Translations under genes and position numbers: made by a program
Notes under the pieces: model-generated
What the model was told of the DNA's origin: nothing
Database searches by the model: none
Seen by the model: the letters and a program-made list of their open reading frames with translations, nothing else
Shown here: one piece after another, positions 36,495 through 45,614 of the stretch
How the letters are laid out: every line of letters starts with the position of its first letter
Position numbering within the stretch: position 1 is the stretch's first letter
Origin: Sphingomonas parva (ex Maeng et al. 2020)
Lineage (GTDB): Bacteria; Pseudomonadota; Alphaproteobacteria; Sphingomonadales; Sphingomonadaceae
Reading direction: 5' to 3'
DNA: 64,000 nt
Assembly (NCBI RefSeq): GCF_004564275.1
Contig: NZ_SPDV01000007.1
Location: 1 to 64,000, forward strand

Positions 36495-38282
36495 GTGGTC
36501 TCCCCCCTCGACATCCTGCACGACACGTTCGGTTTCCCCGCGTTCCGCGGCGTTCAGGAGGACGTGATCGGCCGGGTGATGGACGGCTGCCACACGCTCG
36601 CCGTGATGCCGACCGGTGCGGGCAAGTCGCTCTGCTATCAGGTGCCGGCGCTCGCCCGCGAAGGGACGGCGATCGTCATCTCGCCGCTGATCGCGCTCAT
36701 GCACGATCAGATCCGCTCGGCCGATGCGTTCGGTATCCGTGCCGCTTCGCTGACCTCGGCCGACAGCGATGCCGACCGCCAGCAGACGCTGCAAAGGCTG
36801 AAGGCGGGCGAGCTCGACCTGCTCTATGTCGCGCCGGAGCGGGCGAGCAGCGGCCATTTCCGCGAGCTGGCGAGCCGGATCAAGCTGTCGCTGGTGGCCG
36901 TCGACGAGGCGCATTGCGTGTCCGAATGGGGCCACGATTTCCGGCCCGACTATCGGCTGCTTCGGCCGCTGCTCGACAGCTTCGGCAACGTGCCGCGATT
37001 GGCGCTGACCGCCACCGCCGACCGGCAGACCCGCGCCGACATCCTCGTCCAGCTCGGCATCCCCGAGGACGGGCTGATCGTTGCCGGTTTCGACCGGCCC
37101 AACATCCGTTACCACATCCGCCCGCGCGACGGAGTCAGCACCCAGCTCAAGGGGCTGCTTGCAGAGCAGGAAGGCGCCGGCATCGTCTATGTGCCCAGCC
37201 GCGACAAAGCCGAAAGGCTCGCCGAGCAGCTCGGCCAGAACGGGCGGCGGCGCGTTCTTCCCTATCATGCCGGCCTCGATCCGCAGGTCCGCGTCCGCAA
37301 CCAGGCCGCCTTCGTGAAGAGCGAGGACATGGTGATGGTGGCGACGATCGCGTTCGGCATGGGCATCGACAAGCCGGACGTGCGCTTCGTCGCCCATGCC
37401 GGCCTCCCCAAGTCGATCGAGGCTTATTACCAGGAGACCGGCCGCGCCGGGCGGGACGGCGACCCCGCCGAGGCCTGGCTGTTCTGGGGCGCCGAGGACT
37501 TTTCGCGCGCGCGGCGCCGCATCGAGACCGAGGTGCCCGACGATCGCCGCGGCGGCGAGCGCCAGCGGCTGAATTCGCTCGCCGCCCTGGTCGAGACCGC
37601 CGACTGCCGCCGCGCGATCCTTCTCCACCATTTCGGCGAGGACCCGCCGGCGCGCTGCGGCAATTGCGACAATTGCCTCGCGCCGCCCTCCACGGTCGAT
37701 GGCACCGAGACGGCGCGCAAATTGCTCTCGGCGGCCTTCCGCACCGAGATGCGCTTCGGCCTCGGCCATCTCACCGACGTGCTTGCCGGCCGCGACACCG
37801 ACAAGGTGCTGAACTTCGGCCACAACCGCCTCTCCGTCTTCGGGATCGCGACCGAGGACGAGCTGGCTCTGGTCAAGCCGGTGGCGCGGGCGCTGATGGC
37901 GCGCGACGCGCTGCGCGCCGACGATTTCGGCGGCCTCTCCTTCGGGCCGGGCGCGCGGCCGGTGCTGAAGGGCGAGGAGGAGGTGCGGATCGTCCTGGCG
38001 CCGAAGAAGAGCGGGCGGCGCCGGCGCGGCGGCGATGCCGCCGACCATCCGCACGATCCCCTATTCGAGGCGCTGCGCGCGCGCCGGCGCGAGCTCGCCG
38101 CCGAGGCAGGCGTGCCGCCCTATGTGATCTTCCACGATTCGACGCTGCGCGAGATGGCCGGCCTTCGGCCGACGACGCTCCACGGCCTCTCGCAAGTCGC
38201 GGGCGTAGGCGTCGCCAAGCTCGAGCGCTATGGCGAGGCGTTCGTCGAGACCATCCGCAACTTCGAGGAGAGCCCCGCATGA
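36495..38282 (+). CDS. recQ: ATP-dependent DNA helicase RecQ
   Basis: 595 residues. Helicase motifs: Walker A MPTGAGKSLCYQVPAL, DEAH in VDEAHCVSEWGHDFRPDY, and motif VI QETGRAGRDG. The RQC zinc cluster is CRRAILLHHFGE...CGNCDNC, and a C-terminal HRDC domain has FEALRARRRELAAEAGVPPY and IFHDSTLREMA. It unwinds recombination intermediates and stalled forks. The GTG start gives VVSPLDILHDTFGFPAFRGVQ, the normal RecQ opening. Its stop overlaps the ATG of the downstream gene. Confidence 0.95.
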   Translation: MVSPLDILHDTFGFPAFRGVQEDVIGRVMDGCHTLAVMPTGAGKSLCYQVPALAREGTAIVISPLIALMHDQIRSADAFGIRAASLTSADSDADRQQTLQRLKAGELDLLYVAPERASSGHFRELASRIKLSLVAVDEAHCVSEWGHDFRPDYRLLRPLLDSFGNVPRLALTATADRQTRADILVQLGIPEDGLIVAGFDRPNIRYHIRPRDGVSTQLKGLLAEQEGAGIVYVPSRDKAERLAEQLGQNGRRRVLPYHAGLDPQVRVRNQAAFVKSEDMVMVATIAFGMGIDKPDVRFVAHAGLPKSIEAYYQETGRAGRDGDPAEAWLFWGAEDFSRARRRIETEVPDDRRGGERQRLNSLAALVETADCRRAILLHHFGEDPPARCGNCDNCLAPPSTVDGTETARKLLSAAFRTEMRFGLGHLTDVLAGRDTDKVLNFGHNRLSVFGIATEDELALVKPVARALMARDALRADDFGGLSFGPGARPVLKGEEEVRIVLAPKKSGRRRRGGDAADHPHDPLFEALRARRRELAAEAGVPPYVIFHDSTLREMAGLRPTTLHGLSQVAGVGVAKLERYGEAFVETIRNFEESPA

Positions 38283-38674
38283 TCCGGCAGCTGGATGAAG
38301 GAATGATGGTGGGCGGGCAGCTCTATCCGGAGCGGATCGCCGGGCTCGACGTGAAGATGATCGTCAACAATCGCCCCGACGGCGAGGAGCCCGGCCAGCC
38401 GACGTCCGAGGAGATCGCGGCGGCGGCGAAAGCGGCGGGGATCGCCTACCGACACATTCCGGTCGCCGGCCTGTCGCAGCCGCTGGTGGCGGAGATGGAG
38501 GAAGCACTGGCCGCGGCGGAGGGGCCGGTGCTCGCTTTCTGCAAGTCCGGCACGCGCTCGGCCTTCCTCTGGGCGCTGGCCCGGGCGCGGATGGGCGACG
38601 ATCCCGACGCGCTCGCAGAGAAGGCGGCGGCGGCGGGCTACGATCTTACGCCGATCAGGGCCTATCTGGGCTGA
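38279..38674 (+). CDS. DUF442/TIGR01244-type phosphatase-like protein
   Basis: 131 residues of the sulfur transferase or phosphatase-like family (beta-lactamase-hydrolase-like N-terminal domain). It has VKMIVNNRPDGEEPGQPT, YRHIPVAGLS and the catalytic-loop pattern CKSGTRSAFLW, a Cys-x5-Arg as in dual-specificity phosphatases. The ATG overlaps the recQ stop (ATGA), so it is coupled to recQ. In related organisms this domain is linked to hydrogen sulfide detoxification; here there is no sulfide gene beside it. Confidence 0.83.
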   Translation: MIRQLDEGMMVGGQLYPERIAGLDVKMIVNNRPDGEEPGQPTSEEIAAAAKAAGIAYRHIPVAGLSQPLVAEMEEALAAAEGPVLAFCKSGTRSAFLWALARARMGDDPDALAEKAAAAGYDLTPIRAYLG

Positions 38675-38702
38675 ATTCGATTGGGCGCCGCCCGCGGCCG
38701 GC

Positions 38703-38903
38703 CTAGATACCGGCGGCGAGCACCCTCTTCGCCTGGGCGAGATCCTCGTCGAGGACCATCAGGCGGATCGGGATCAGCCCGCCCATGCCTTCCCATGTCA
38801 TCTCGGTGTCGAACAGCACGGCACCGATGCCTTCCGCCTCCAGCGTCGAACGCGCAAGGCCGGCCTCGAGGCTGTTCGAGAAGCGAGCGGCCTCGAGCAG
38901 CAT
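38703..38903 (-). CDS. DUF2007 family small protein
   Basis: 66 residues. LARSTLEAEGIGAVLFD followed by PIRLMVLDEDLAQAKRVL fits the DUF2007 ferredoxin-like putative signal-transducing family. Last gene of the leftward operon metalloprotease-tldD-DUF924-DUF2007, seven bases after the DUF924 stop. Confidence 0.75.
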   Translation of the reverse strand: MLLEAARFSNSLEAGLARSTLEAEGIGAVLFDTEMTWEGMGGLIPIRLMVLDEDLAQAKRVLAAGI

Positions 38904-38910
38904 CAGCGGG

Positions 38911-39453
38911 TCACCAGGGGACGACCTCGCCGGCGGCGAGCTCCTCAGGACGGGGTGCCCTTCCGAGAATGGCGTTGCGATGGGGGAAGCGACCGAAGCG
39001 CTCGATCACGTCGTGGTGGAGACGGGCGAAGCGCAACTGCTCCGGATCTCCCAGCGCGGTGAACAGCAGGACCGATCTCTGCTGGTCGACGAGCTCCTCG
39101 CTGTGCTGGAACGGCATGTAGAGGAAGCCGCGCTCCTGCGGGGTCAGCGCCTCGTCATAGCCGCGCTCGATCGCCTCCTTGGCGACGGCGAGGGCGAGCG
39201 TGTCGGTGGAGAATTGGTCGGCGTGCGCGCGAAACATGTGGCGCGGGAATTGATCGAACAGGAGCACCGCGGCGAGGGCCTCCTGCGCCGAGCCGAGGAA
39301 AGCCTGCGGCGGGAGCGGCCGTTTCTCCTTCCAGAGCCCGCCGAAGCGTTCGGCGATTTCTCCGTCGAGGCTGCTGTCGCGCCACCATTGCTCCGGGCGG
39401 AGCGAGAACCAGTAGCGCCGGACCGCGTCGGCCCAGTCCTCCGCCGCCACCAT
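38911..39453 (-). CDS. DUF924 family protein
   Basis: 180 residues. VRRYWFSLRPEQWW at the N terminus, then LLFDQFPRHMFR, ERGFLYMPFQHSE and RFGRFPHRNAILGR are the DUF924 signature. The family is helical, TPR-like, and of unknown function. Its ATG overlaps the tldD stop codon (ATGA), so it is coupled to tldD. Confidence 0.88.
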   Translation of the reverse strand: MVAAEDWADAVRRYWFSLRPEQWWRDSSLDGEIAERFGGLWKEKRPLPPQAFLGSAQEALAAVLLFDQFPRHMFRAHADQFSTDTLALAVAKEAIERGYDEALTPQERGFLYMPFQHSEELVDQQRSVLLFTALGDPEQLRFARLHHDVIERFGRFPHRNAILGRAPRPEELAAGEVVPW

Positions 39454-40883
39454 CAGGCGGCGGTGCCGCCGACGGTCAGGCCCTCGACCAGCAGGGTCGG
39501 CTGGCCGACGCCGGCCGGGACCGACTGGCCACCCTTGCCGCAGATGCCGATGCCCTCGTCGAGCGCCATGTCGTTGCCGATCGCCGCGACCTTGGTCAGC
39601 ACCGTCGGGCCGTCCCCGATCAGGGTCGCGCCCTTGATCGGCGCGCCGAGACGGCCGTTCTCGATCCTGTACGCTTCGGTGCAGGAGAAGACGAACTTGC
39701 CGGACGTAATGTCAACCTGGCCGCCGCCGAAGCTCTTGGCGTAAATACCATTCTTCGCCCGCGCGAGGATCTCGCCCGGATCGTCCTTGCCGCCGAGCAT
39801 GAAGGTGTTGGTCATCCGCGGCATCGGCGCGTGGGCGAAGCTCTCGCGGCGGCCGTTGCCGGTCGGCGCGACGCCCATCAGCCGTGCGTTCAGCCGGTCC
39901 TGGATATAGCCCTTGAGGATGCCGTCCTCGATGAGGGTGGTGCATTGGGTCGGCGTGCCCTCGTCGTCGATGCTGAGCGAGCCGCGGCGATCGGCGATCG
40001 AGCCGTCGTCGACCACGGTGACGCCCGGCGCGGCGACGCGGTCGCCGATCCGGCCGGAGAAGGCCGACGTGCCCTTGCGGTTGAAATCGCCCTCCAGACC
40101 GTGGCCGATCGCCTCGTGGAGGAGCACGCCGGGCCAGCCGGGGCCGAGCACGACCGTCATCTCGCCCGCGGGGGCGGCGACGGAATCGAGGTTCACCAGC
40201 GCCTGGGCGAGGGCGATGTCGATCGCGCGATTCCAGGTCCCCGGATCGAACAGGCCGTCGTAGAGATAGCGGCCGCCGACGCCGTGGAAGCCGGTCTCGC
40301 GGCGGCCGTTCTGCTCGACGACGATCTGGACGTTGAGGCGAACGAGCGGCCGCACGTCATGAGCGACGAAGCCGTCGGCGCGGACGATTTCGATCACCGA
40401 CCAGGAGCCGGAGAGGGAGGCCGAGACCTGGACGACGCGCGGATCGCGGGCGCGGGCAGCGGCGTCGATCTGCTGGCAGAGGGCGACCTTCTTCGCGAAC
40501 GGCACCAGGCTCAGCGGATCGGAATCGGTGTAGAGCGTCGCGTTGGTGCGGCGCGGCGGGGCGGCGCGGCCCGCTCTGGACGGATCGAGTACCGACATCG
40601 TCTCCGCGGCCCGACGGATCGCCGCTTCCGAGAGCTCGTTGGCATGGGCGAAGGCGGTGGTCTCGCCCGAGACTCCGCGCAGGCCGAAGCCCGCCTGGGT
40701 GTTGAAATCCGCCGTCTTTAGCCGGCCGTCATCGAAGCCGAAGCTCTCCGAGGCGGTGTACTGGAGGTAGAGCTCCCCGTCGTCGCAGCTGTTCAGCGCC
40801 TCCGCGGTGAGGCGGAGGGCGGAGTCCGGGGTGAGGGCATCGCTCCGGTAGAGGAAGCGGCGGGGATCGGCGGTGAAGGTCAT
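39453..40883 (-). CDS. tldD: Metalloprotease TldD
   Basis: 476 residues, the normal TldD length. The zinc motif is in LLHEAIGHGLEGDFNRKG (HExxxH), with the third ligand Cys in FVFSCTEAYRIENG. Also GTPTQCTTLIEDGILKGY and GNDMALDEGIGICGKGGQ are typical. TldD acts with TldE/PmbA as a heterodimer that degrades unfolded peptides and processes modified peptides; the partner is not in this window. It overlaps the genes on both sides by four bases, within an operon with a secreted metalloprotease-like gene and DUF924. Confidence 0.94.
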   Translation of the reverse strand: MTFTADPRRFLYRSDALTPDSALRLTAEALNSCDDGELYLQYTASESFGFDDGRLKTADFNTQAGFGLRGVSGETTAFAHANELSEAAIRRAAETMSVLDPSRAGRAAPPRRTNATLYTDSDPLSLVPFAKKVALCQQIDAAARARDPRVVQVSASLSGSWSVIEIVRADGFVAHDVRPLVRLNVQIVVEQNGRRETGFHGVGGRYLYDGLFDPGTWNRAIDIALAQALVNLDSVAAPAGEMTVVLGPGWPGVLLHEAIGHGLEGDFNRKGTSAFSGRIGDRVAAPGVTVVDDGSIADRRGSLSIDDEGTPTQCTTLIEDGILKGYIQDRLNARLMGVAPTGNGRRESFAHAPMPRMTNTFMLGGKDDPGEILARAKNGIYAKSFGGGQVDITSGKFVFSCTEAYRIENGRLGAPIKGATLIGDGPTVLTKVAAIGNDMALDEGIGICGKGGQSVPAGVGQPTLLVEGLTVGGTAA

Positions 40884-41494
40884 GGCCTCGATATAGGCGG
40901 CCCGGGAGCAATGTCTAAGGGCCTGTCGCTCGCATCGCCGCGCGTGCGGAGCGCCCTGAGCCGCGCCTGGCGCTGGTCGCGGGTGAGGGCGAGCGCCCAG
41001 GTCCAGGCCGCCTCATAATCCTCCGGCCCGGGGATCCGCCGCTCGATCGCCACCATGCGATCGGCGAAGTCGCGGCCGTAGAGGTCGGTCCAAACGTCGT
41101 AGAGGAAAAGGTAGAGCAGGCGATGGTCGTCAAGGCCGCCGCGGGACGGCAAGGTGAGCGCCAGCCGATGGCCGAGCTCGTGGACCAGCGTGGCCTTCTT
41201 GTAGGCAGGGGAATAGCCGGCGCGCAGGCGGATCGTGCGGCCGTCGAACGTCGTCATCGGGCTGCCCTCCGAGACGATCACGTCGATTCGCGCCGCCGGG
41301 AAGGTCAGGCCGCTGGTCTCCTCCAGCAGGGTAGCGATGCGCGATCCGTCGGCGCGCCAGAGCGCCTCATACTCCGCCGAGGCGGCGGCGAAGCGGGAAT
41401 CGACCGGCGCGAACGAGACCGGTGGCGCCGCCGCGCACAGCAGCATGGCCGCGAAGGTCACCGGCAGCGCAGCGAGCCAGCCTTTCATGCGCAT
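40880..41494 (-). CDS. Secreted HExxH zinc-protease-like protein
   Basis: 204 residues from the ATG at 41494, with GGAGG eight bases upstream; the longer frame includes non-coding sequence. A signal peptide (LAALPVTFAAMLLCAAAPP) is followed by SRFAAASAEYEALWRADG and the zinc-binding candidate ATLVHELGHRLAL, a short gluzincin-like motif. The later LYLFLYDVWTDLYG may contain the further ligand. The substrate is unknown. Its stop overlaps the tldD start (ATGA). Confidence 0.75.
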   Translation of the reverse strand: MRMKGWLAALPVTFAAMLLCAAAPPVSFAPVDSRFAAASAEYEALWRADGSRIATLLEETSGLTFPAARIDVIVSEGSPMTTFDGRTIRLRAGYSPAYKKATLVHELGHRLALTLPSRGGLDDHRLLYLFLYDVWTDLYGRDFADRMVAIERRIPGPEDYEAAWTWALALTRDQRQARLRALRTRGDASDRPLDIAPGPPISRP

Positions 41495-41586
41495 GCGCCG
41501 ATCCTCCGTTCGCAGAATGGCGAGCGGCTCCGGCGCCGGCAATCGAAGAGTGGATAGAACCTCGGCCGTGACGACCGGGCAAGCGG

Positions 41587-41793
41587 TCAGACCTGGCTGC
41601 CGCCCTGGTCGGCCGGGCCGCCCTTCAGCACGAAGCGCTTGTCGCAATAGCCGCAGTCGACATAGCCCTTCTCGTCGATCTGCAGGTAGACGCGCGGATG
41701 GCCGAGCGCGGGATGGGTCTCGCTCGCTCCGTCGCAGGCGACGCGCGGCGTCGTGACGTAGCTGATTTCCGGCGTGAAGCGATCGGTCTGCAT
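41587..41793 (-). CDS. CHCC zinc-finger protein (NDUFS6-like)
   Basis: 67 residues from the ATG at 41793. [21 protein letters not shown] then [14 protein letters not shown] gives the Cys-His-Cys-Cys pattern of the zf-CHCC family, the bacterial counterpart of complex I subunit NDUFS6. It probably aids complex I assembly, like the NDUFS4-like protein encoded at 31000-31278. It lies between the SIMPL lipoprotein and the metalloprotease gene, all on the same strand. Confidence 0.88.
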   Translation of the reverse strand: MQTDRFTPEISYVTTPRVACDGASETHPALGHPRVYLQIDEKGYVDCGYCDKRFVLKGGPADQGGSQV

Positions 41794-41836
41794 GGCGCCG
41801 CCCTTAGCAACGGCGGCGGCGGGCGGCAACGGCCAC

Positions 41837-42565
41837 CTATCTGGGCGCCAGGGCGAAATCGACGCGGATATTGACCTCGCTCTCGTTCATGCCGGCGCGG
41901 ACGATAGGGCCGGTGGCGACCGGCGGCGGCGCCGCCTGCTCCGCGGCGACGGCATCGCCGACGGCATAGGGAAAGGGACGCGGAATGCCGCCCTCCTGCG
42001 CGTCGCGAATGACCAGCACCCGCGCGACCTTGAGACCGGCGGCGGCCGCATAGGCCTCGGCGCGAGCGCGCGCCGCTCTATAGGCCTGGGCGTAGGCCGA
42101 GCGGTTGCCGGCCTCCTGATCGGAGACCACCAGATCGGGGCCGCTCAGCACGTCGGCGCCGGCCTCGGTGGTGCGGCCGATCGCTTCGCCGGCACGTTCG
42201 ACGTCCCGCATGCGGATTTCGATCATGTTGTTGGCCTGAAAGCGGCCGCGATTGGGGCCGTAGCCGATCCGCGAAAGGCTGACGTTGCGGGTCTGGACGT
42301 CGTCCTTGCGCACGCCGAGCGGCTCGAGCGACGCCAGAACCTTGTTGATCACCTCGCTGTTGCGGCGGCTCGCCTCGCCCGAACTCGCGGCGATCGTCTC
42401 CACGCCGGCGACGAAACGGGCCTGGTCCGGCCGGGTGTCGGCGCGGCCGCTGGCGACGATCTGGACGAGAACCTCGTCGTGGGCGACACCCCGCGGATCG
42501 CGGTCCCGGTGCCCGCACGCGGCAAGCGCCAGGCATGTCGCCAGCAGGAAGCGCTTATGGTGCAT
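41837..42565 (-). CDS. SIMPL (DUF541) domain lipoprotein
   Basis: 242 residues from the ATG at 42565, which has GGGGAGAGG just upstream. The lipoprotein signal is [12 protein letters not shown]. The SIMPL domain follows: [47 protein letters not shown] and [20 protein letters not shown] mark its usual segments. The family is periplasmic or outer-membrane linked, with proposed roles in stress resistance. It is divergent from the secreted protein gene at 42690. Confidence 0.85.
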   Translation of the reverse strand: MHHKRFLLATCLALAACGHRDRDPRGVAHDEVLVQIVASGRADTRPDQARFVAGVETIAASSGEASRRNSEVINKVLASLEPLGVRKDDVQTRNVSLSRIGYGPNRGRFQANNMIEIRMRDVERAGEAIGRTTEAGADVLSGPDLVVSDQEAGNRSAYAQAYRAARARAEAYAAAAGLKVARVLVIRDAQEGGIPRPFPYAVGDAVAAEQAAPPPVATGPIVRAGMNESEVNIRVDFALAPR

Positions 42566-42660
42566 GGCCTCTCCCCTTCCCGGCCATCCTAACCCTCGTC
42601 CGCGCTGCAGGACAATCGGCTGCGAGGCGGCGCTTGAACGACTCCGCCGGCCATGATCAA

Positions 42661-42682
42661 CTCCCCCAAAACGAGGGGGGAG
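42661..42682 (+). promoter_or_regulatory. Hairpin covering a ribosome binding site
   Basis: CTCCCCC (42661-42667) can pair with GGGGGAG (42676-42682), the Shine-Dalgarno region of the gene starting at 42690. If folded in mRNA, it would hide the ribosome binding site. Equally it may be one more copy of the GC-rich palindromic repeat. Confidence 0.4.
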
Positions 42683-42689
42683 ACTGATC

Positions 42690-43256
42690 ATGAAGGGACG
42701 TGCTTTTGCCTTTTGCCTGCTCCTGGCGACGCCGCTCGCGGCCACTGCGGTCCTGGCCCAGGACGCCGAGACCGACGCGCTGCTGAAGCAGATCATCAAC
42801 GTCCCCTCGCCCAAGGCCTTCAGCGTCCAGGGCATGAAGCCGGCGCCGAAGGTGCGCAAGGACGGGACGGTGCAGGGCGGAGAGGCGCTTCGCATCTCGG
42901 TGCCCGGCAAGGGCGCCAACGCCTGGGACATCGCCGTCTCCGATCCGATCCAGAAGCCGGTCAAGGCCGGAGACCGGCTCGTGCTCGCCTTCTGGGCGAG
43001 ACTGGAGAAGGGCGCGGACGGGGCGACGACCGCCACGCTTCCCTACAACGGCATCCAGCTTTCCAGCCCGCCTTACAGCGCGCTGCTCAGCGCGCCGGTG
43101 GAGATCGGGCCGGAGTGGAAGATGCACGAGATCCGCGGCGTCGCCGACAAGGATTATGCCGCCGGCGCGCTCGGCGTTACCATCCACCTCGCCACGGCGA
43201 AGCAGGTCGTCGACATCGGCCCGATCTTCGTCCTGGACCAGGGGCCGAAGCCCTGA
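42690..43256 (+). CDS. Secreted protein with carbohydrate-binding-like domain
   Basis: 188 residues. A signal peptide (AFCLLLATPLAATAVLAQ) is followed by a single beta-sandwich-like domain: ALRISVPGKGANAWDIAVSDPI, GDRLVLAFWARLEKG and WKMHEIRGVADKDYAAG resemble the carbohydrate-binding CBM4/9 or galactose-binding fold. There is no catalytic domain. Function is unknown. A GC-rich hairpin overlaps its strong ribosome binding site. Confidence 0.6.
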   Translation: MKGRAFAFCLLLATPLAATAVLAQDAETDALLKQIINVPSPKAFSVQGMKPAPKVRKDGTVQGGEALRISVPGKGANAWDIAVSDPIQKPVKAGDRLVLAFWARLEKGADGATTATLPYNGIQLSSPPYSALLSAPVEIGPEWKMHEIRGVADKDYAAGALGVTIHLATAKQVVDIGPIFVLDQGPKP

Positions 43257-43261
43257 CCGCT

Positions 43262-43804
43262 TCAATCGCGGGTCGGCAGTTCCGGCGTGCCGCGCCCCGG
43301 CACGTCCTTGTCGGGCCCTGCCGCAAGGATCGTCTCGCGCGCCGCGACCAGCTCGCGCATCGCGGAGGCCGTGGCGGCGCCCCAGACGATGTGAACGCCG
43401 ATCATCAGGAAGTTGCGCCGCTTCGGGTGCTGCGTCGCTGGCTCGAGCACGTTGAGCGCCGGAATCCAGCCCATGTAGCTGGCCAGCCAGACGGCCGTGC
43501 CGGCGAGCGCCCCGCTCTTCTTCGACGGCGTCGGGTTCATCACCGAGATCAGGGCGCCCATCGCGGCGCCGTAGGCGAAGTGGCCGATCGTCGTCAGATC
43601 CTTGGCAGTTTCGTCGGGCAGATCGACCTCGGCCGCGTCCGCGACCGAGTCGACGATCTCGCGCGGCGTGAGCGGATAGCGCTCCTCCTCCGGCAGGCGG
43701 CGGTGGAGCCGCTGCATCGCCGAGGTCATCGCCATCGTGCCGACGAAGCCGGCGATGCCGCCGATCAGCAGCCTGGTGCCGAGCTTCAGTCTCTCGTCTT
43801 TCAA
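43262..43804 (-). CDS. YagU/DUF1440-like membrane protein
   Basis: 180 residues. The TTG start at 43804 overlaps the stop of the upstream gene (TTGA) and has GGAG ten bases upstream; the longer frame is out of phase with real coding. Helices: LLIGGIAGFVGTMAMTSAMQ, FAYGAAMGALISVM, AGTAVWLASYMGWIPAL and FLMIGVHIVWGAATASAM. The pattern resembles the YagU-type inner-membrane family. It is the last gene of a three-gene operon with a DUF2269-like protein and an SDR/DoxX-like fusion. Confidence 0.65.
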   Translation of the reverse strand: MKDERLKLGTRLLIGGIAGFVGTMAMTSAMQRLHRRLPEEERYPLTPREIVDSVADAAEVDLPDETAKDLTTIGHFAYGAAMGALISVMNPTPSKKSGALAGTAVWLASYMGWIPALNVLEPATQHPKRRNFLMIGVHIVWGAATASAMRELVAARETILAAGPDKDVPGRGTPELPTRD

Positions 43805-44277
43805 AAATGGATCTCCGGTCGGGTGATCATCAGCCAGAAGATGGCGAGCACCGCTGTAAAGGCCGGGAAGCCGAATGCGAACCACCATCGGAACAGCCGG
43901 TGATATTCGGCCGGCAGCGGCGTGCCGCCGGCGGCCGCGGCGGCGGCGAGATTGCGCATCCGCGCCTGCATCCAGACCACCGGCAGCCAGAAGGCACCGG
44001 TCAGCAGGTAGAGCGCGATCGACGCGACGATCCATCCCTCAGCCAGCGAATAGCCGGTGGTGCGGGCGAGCAGCACGCCGGTGATCGGCTGGGCGACGAC
44101 GGCAGTGGCGGTGAAGACCCAATCGGCGATGACCACGATCCGCGCGACGCCGGCGATCACGCGGACCTCGCCGGTGCGGTGCGCCATCAGCATGAAGAAG
44201 GCGATTCCGGCGCCGGTGCCGAGCAGCACGGTCGATCCGATGACGTGGAGCCATTTGAGGAAGAAATAGGTCATCAT
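43801..44277 (-). CDS. DUF2269-like membrane protein
   Basis: 158 residues, four predicted helices: FLKWLHVIGSTVLLGTGAGI, VVIADWVFTATAVVAQPITG, GWIVASIALYLLTGAFWLPV and WWFAFGFPAFTAVLAIFWLM. This pattern is that of the DUF2269 integral membrane family. It overlaps the stop of the upstream SDR gene (ATGA) and the start of the downstream YagU-like gene, so the three are translated together. Function unknown. Confidence 0.78.
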   Translation of the reverse strand: MMTYFFLKWLHVIGSTVLLGTGAGIAFFMLMAHRTGEVRVIAGVARIVVIADWVFTATAVVAQPITGVLLARTTGYSLAEGWIVASIALYLLTGAFWLPVVWMQARMRNLAAAAAAGGTPLPAEYHRLFRWWFAFGFPAFTAVLAIFWLMITRPEIHF

Positions 44278-45560
44278 CTTTCGTCCAATATGGCCAGGCA
44301 CAGGAAGTTCAGGGCGAGGATCGGCCAGACCTTCATCATCGGCCCGAGCGGATCGCGCCAGAGCTCGGGGAGCAGGATCGATCCGGCGATGATGTAGAAG
44401 ACCGAAAGCAGGACCGCCGCCCAGAGGCCGAGCCGGGTGGTCGGCCGCCACACGATCGCGCAGAAGACGCCGATGTCCGCCAGCGCCCCGGCGACGACGC
44501 TCGGCGCGCTCAGCGGCCCCGCCCCGGCACGCATCATATAGGCCTTGGCGAGCTCGTAGCCGGGTCCGAGCGAGATCAGGCCGGTCATCAGCCAGAACAA
44601 GGCGAAGGTGACGAACGCGAGCGGCTTCAGGAAATAGAGCCTGGCGAACCATCGTTCCTGGACTCCGGCCGGGCGGGCGGCGAGCGCCTCGGTGAGGCCC
44701 TGCGGCGCGAGGCCGGTCGCCGCGCGCCAGGGGGCCGCGTCACCCGTCGCGCCGCGGACGATCTCGCGCCGGCCGGTGGTGCGGATCGCCGGCCGCCAGC
44801 CGAGCCAGGCGACGGCGTCACCCGCCCGATAGGCGAGCCCCATCAGCCAGGCGGGGAGCGAGACCAGCCGCGCCGGGCGCCAGCCGAGCCAGCGGCGATA
44901 GGCGGCAATCACCTCGTCGAAGCCGAGCCGTTCCGGGCCCGGGAGATCGAGTGCGATACGGCCCGGCGAGCCGGGGCGCAGCAGCCGCACCACCGTCTCC
45001 GCGACGTCGGAAAGCTGGACGACATCGACCGCGCCCGCGTCCGGCATGCGCGGCAGCAACGGCAGCGCGGCGAGGCCGCGGAACAAGGCGCTGCCGCCGT
45101 ACGCCGCGTCGCCGACAACGATGGAAGGGCGGAGGATGACGTAATCGAGGCCGCTGGCCTCCAGCGCGGCATCTCCCTCGGCCTTGGTCTCCGAGAAGCG
45201 CGACAGGGCGCCGCGATCGACTCCCATCGCCGAGAAATGGATCACCCGGCGGACCCGCGCATCGCCGCAGGCCTGCCAGAGCGCGGCGGGCGCGTCGCGA
45301 TGCACGCGCGCGGTGGAATCGCGGACATTGTCCTGCAGGGTGCCCGCGCAATTCACCACCGCATCGATGCCGGCGAGATGTGGCGCCCAGATGTCCGGAG
45401 AGGTGGCGCGGCGAAGGTCGATGGTTACCCATTCATCGGCCGCCACTCGTCCGGGAGCGGGGCTGCGCGCCACGGCGACGACATGATGCCCCTCCCCCTT
45501 CAGACGTGCGGCGACTGCCGATCCAATCAGGCCCGTCGCTCCGAGCAGCAATATCCGCAA
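44274..45560 (-). CDS. NAD(P)-binding SDR protein fused to DoxX-like membrane domain
   Basis: 428 residues. Residues 1-270 form an atypical SDR/NmrA-like Rossmann domain with LLLGATGLIGSAVAARL, VVNCAGTLQDN, HFSAMGVDRG and YVILRPSIVVGD. Residues about 305-428 contain four helices (FLKPLAFVTFALFWLMTGLI to WPILALNFLCLAIL) of the DoxX type. The fusion is known in proteobacteria; a membrane-tethered oxidoreductase acting on quinone or sugar-like substrates is plausible but unproven. First gene of the operon with the DUF2269-like and YagU-like proteins. Confidence 0.83.
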   Translation of the reverse strand: MRILLLGATGLIGSAVAARLKGEGHHVVAVARSPAPGRVAADEWVTIDLRRATSPDIWAPHLAGIDAVVNCAGTLQDNVRDSTARVHRDAPAALWQACGDARVRRVIHFSAMGVDRGALSRFSETKAEGDAALEASGLDYVILRPSIVVGDAAYGGSALFRGLAALPLLPRMPDAGAVDVVQLSDVAETVVRLLRPGSPGRIALDLPGPERLGFDEVIAAYRRWLGWRPARLVSLPAWLMGLAYRAGDAVAWLGWRPAIRTTGRREIVRGATGDAAPWRAATGLAPQGLTEALAARPAGVQERWFARLYFLKPLAFVTFALFWLMTGLISLGPGYELAKAYMMRAGAGPLSAPSVVAGALADIGVFCAIVWRPTTRLGLWAAVLLSVFYIIAGSILLPELWRDPLGPMMKVWPILALNFLCLAILDER

Positions 45561-45614
45561 TCCGCGCTCCCTTCCCCGCTTGAACAGAGCGGGAAAGGGA
45601 GCGTTCCGCCAGCC

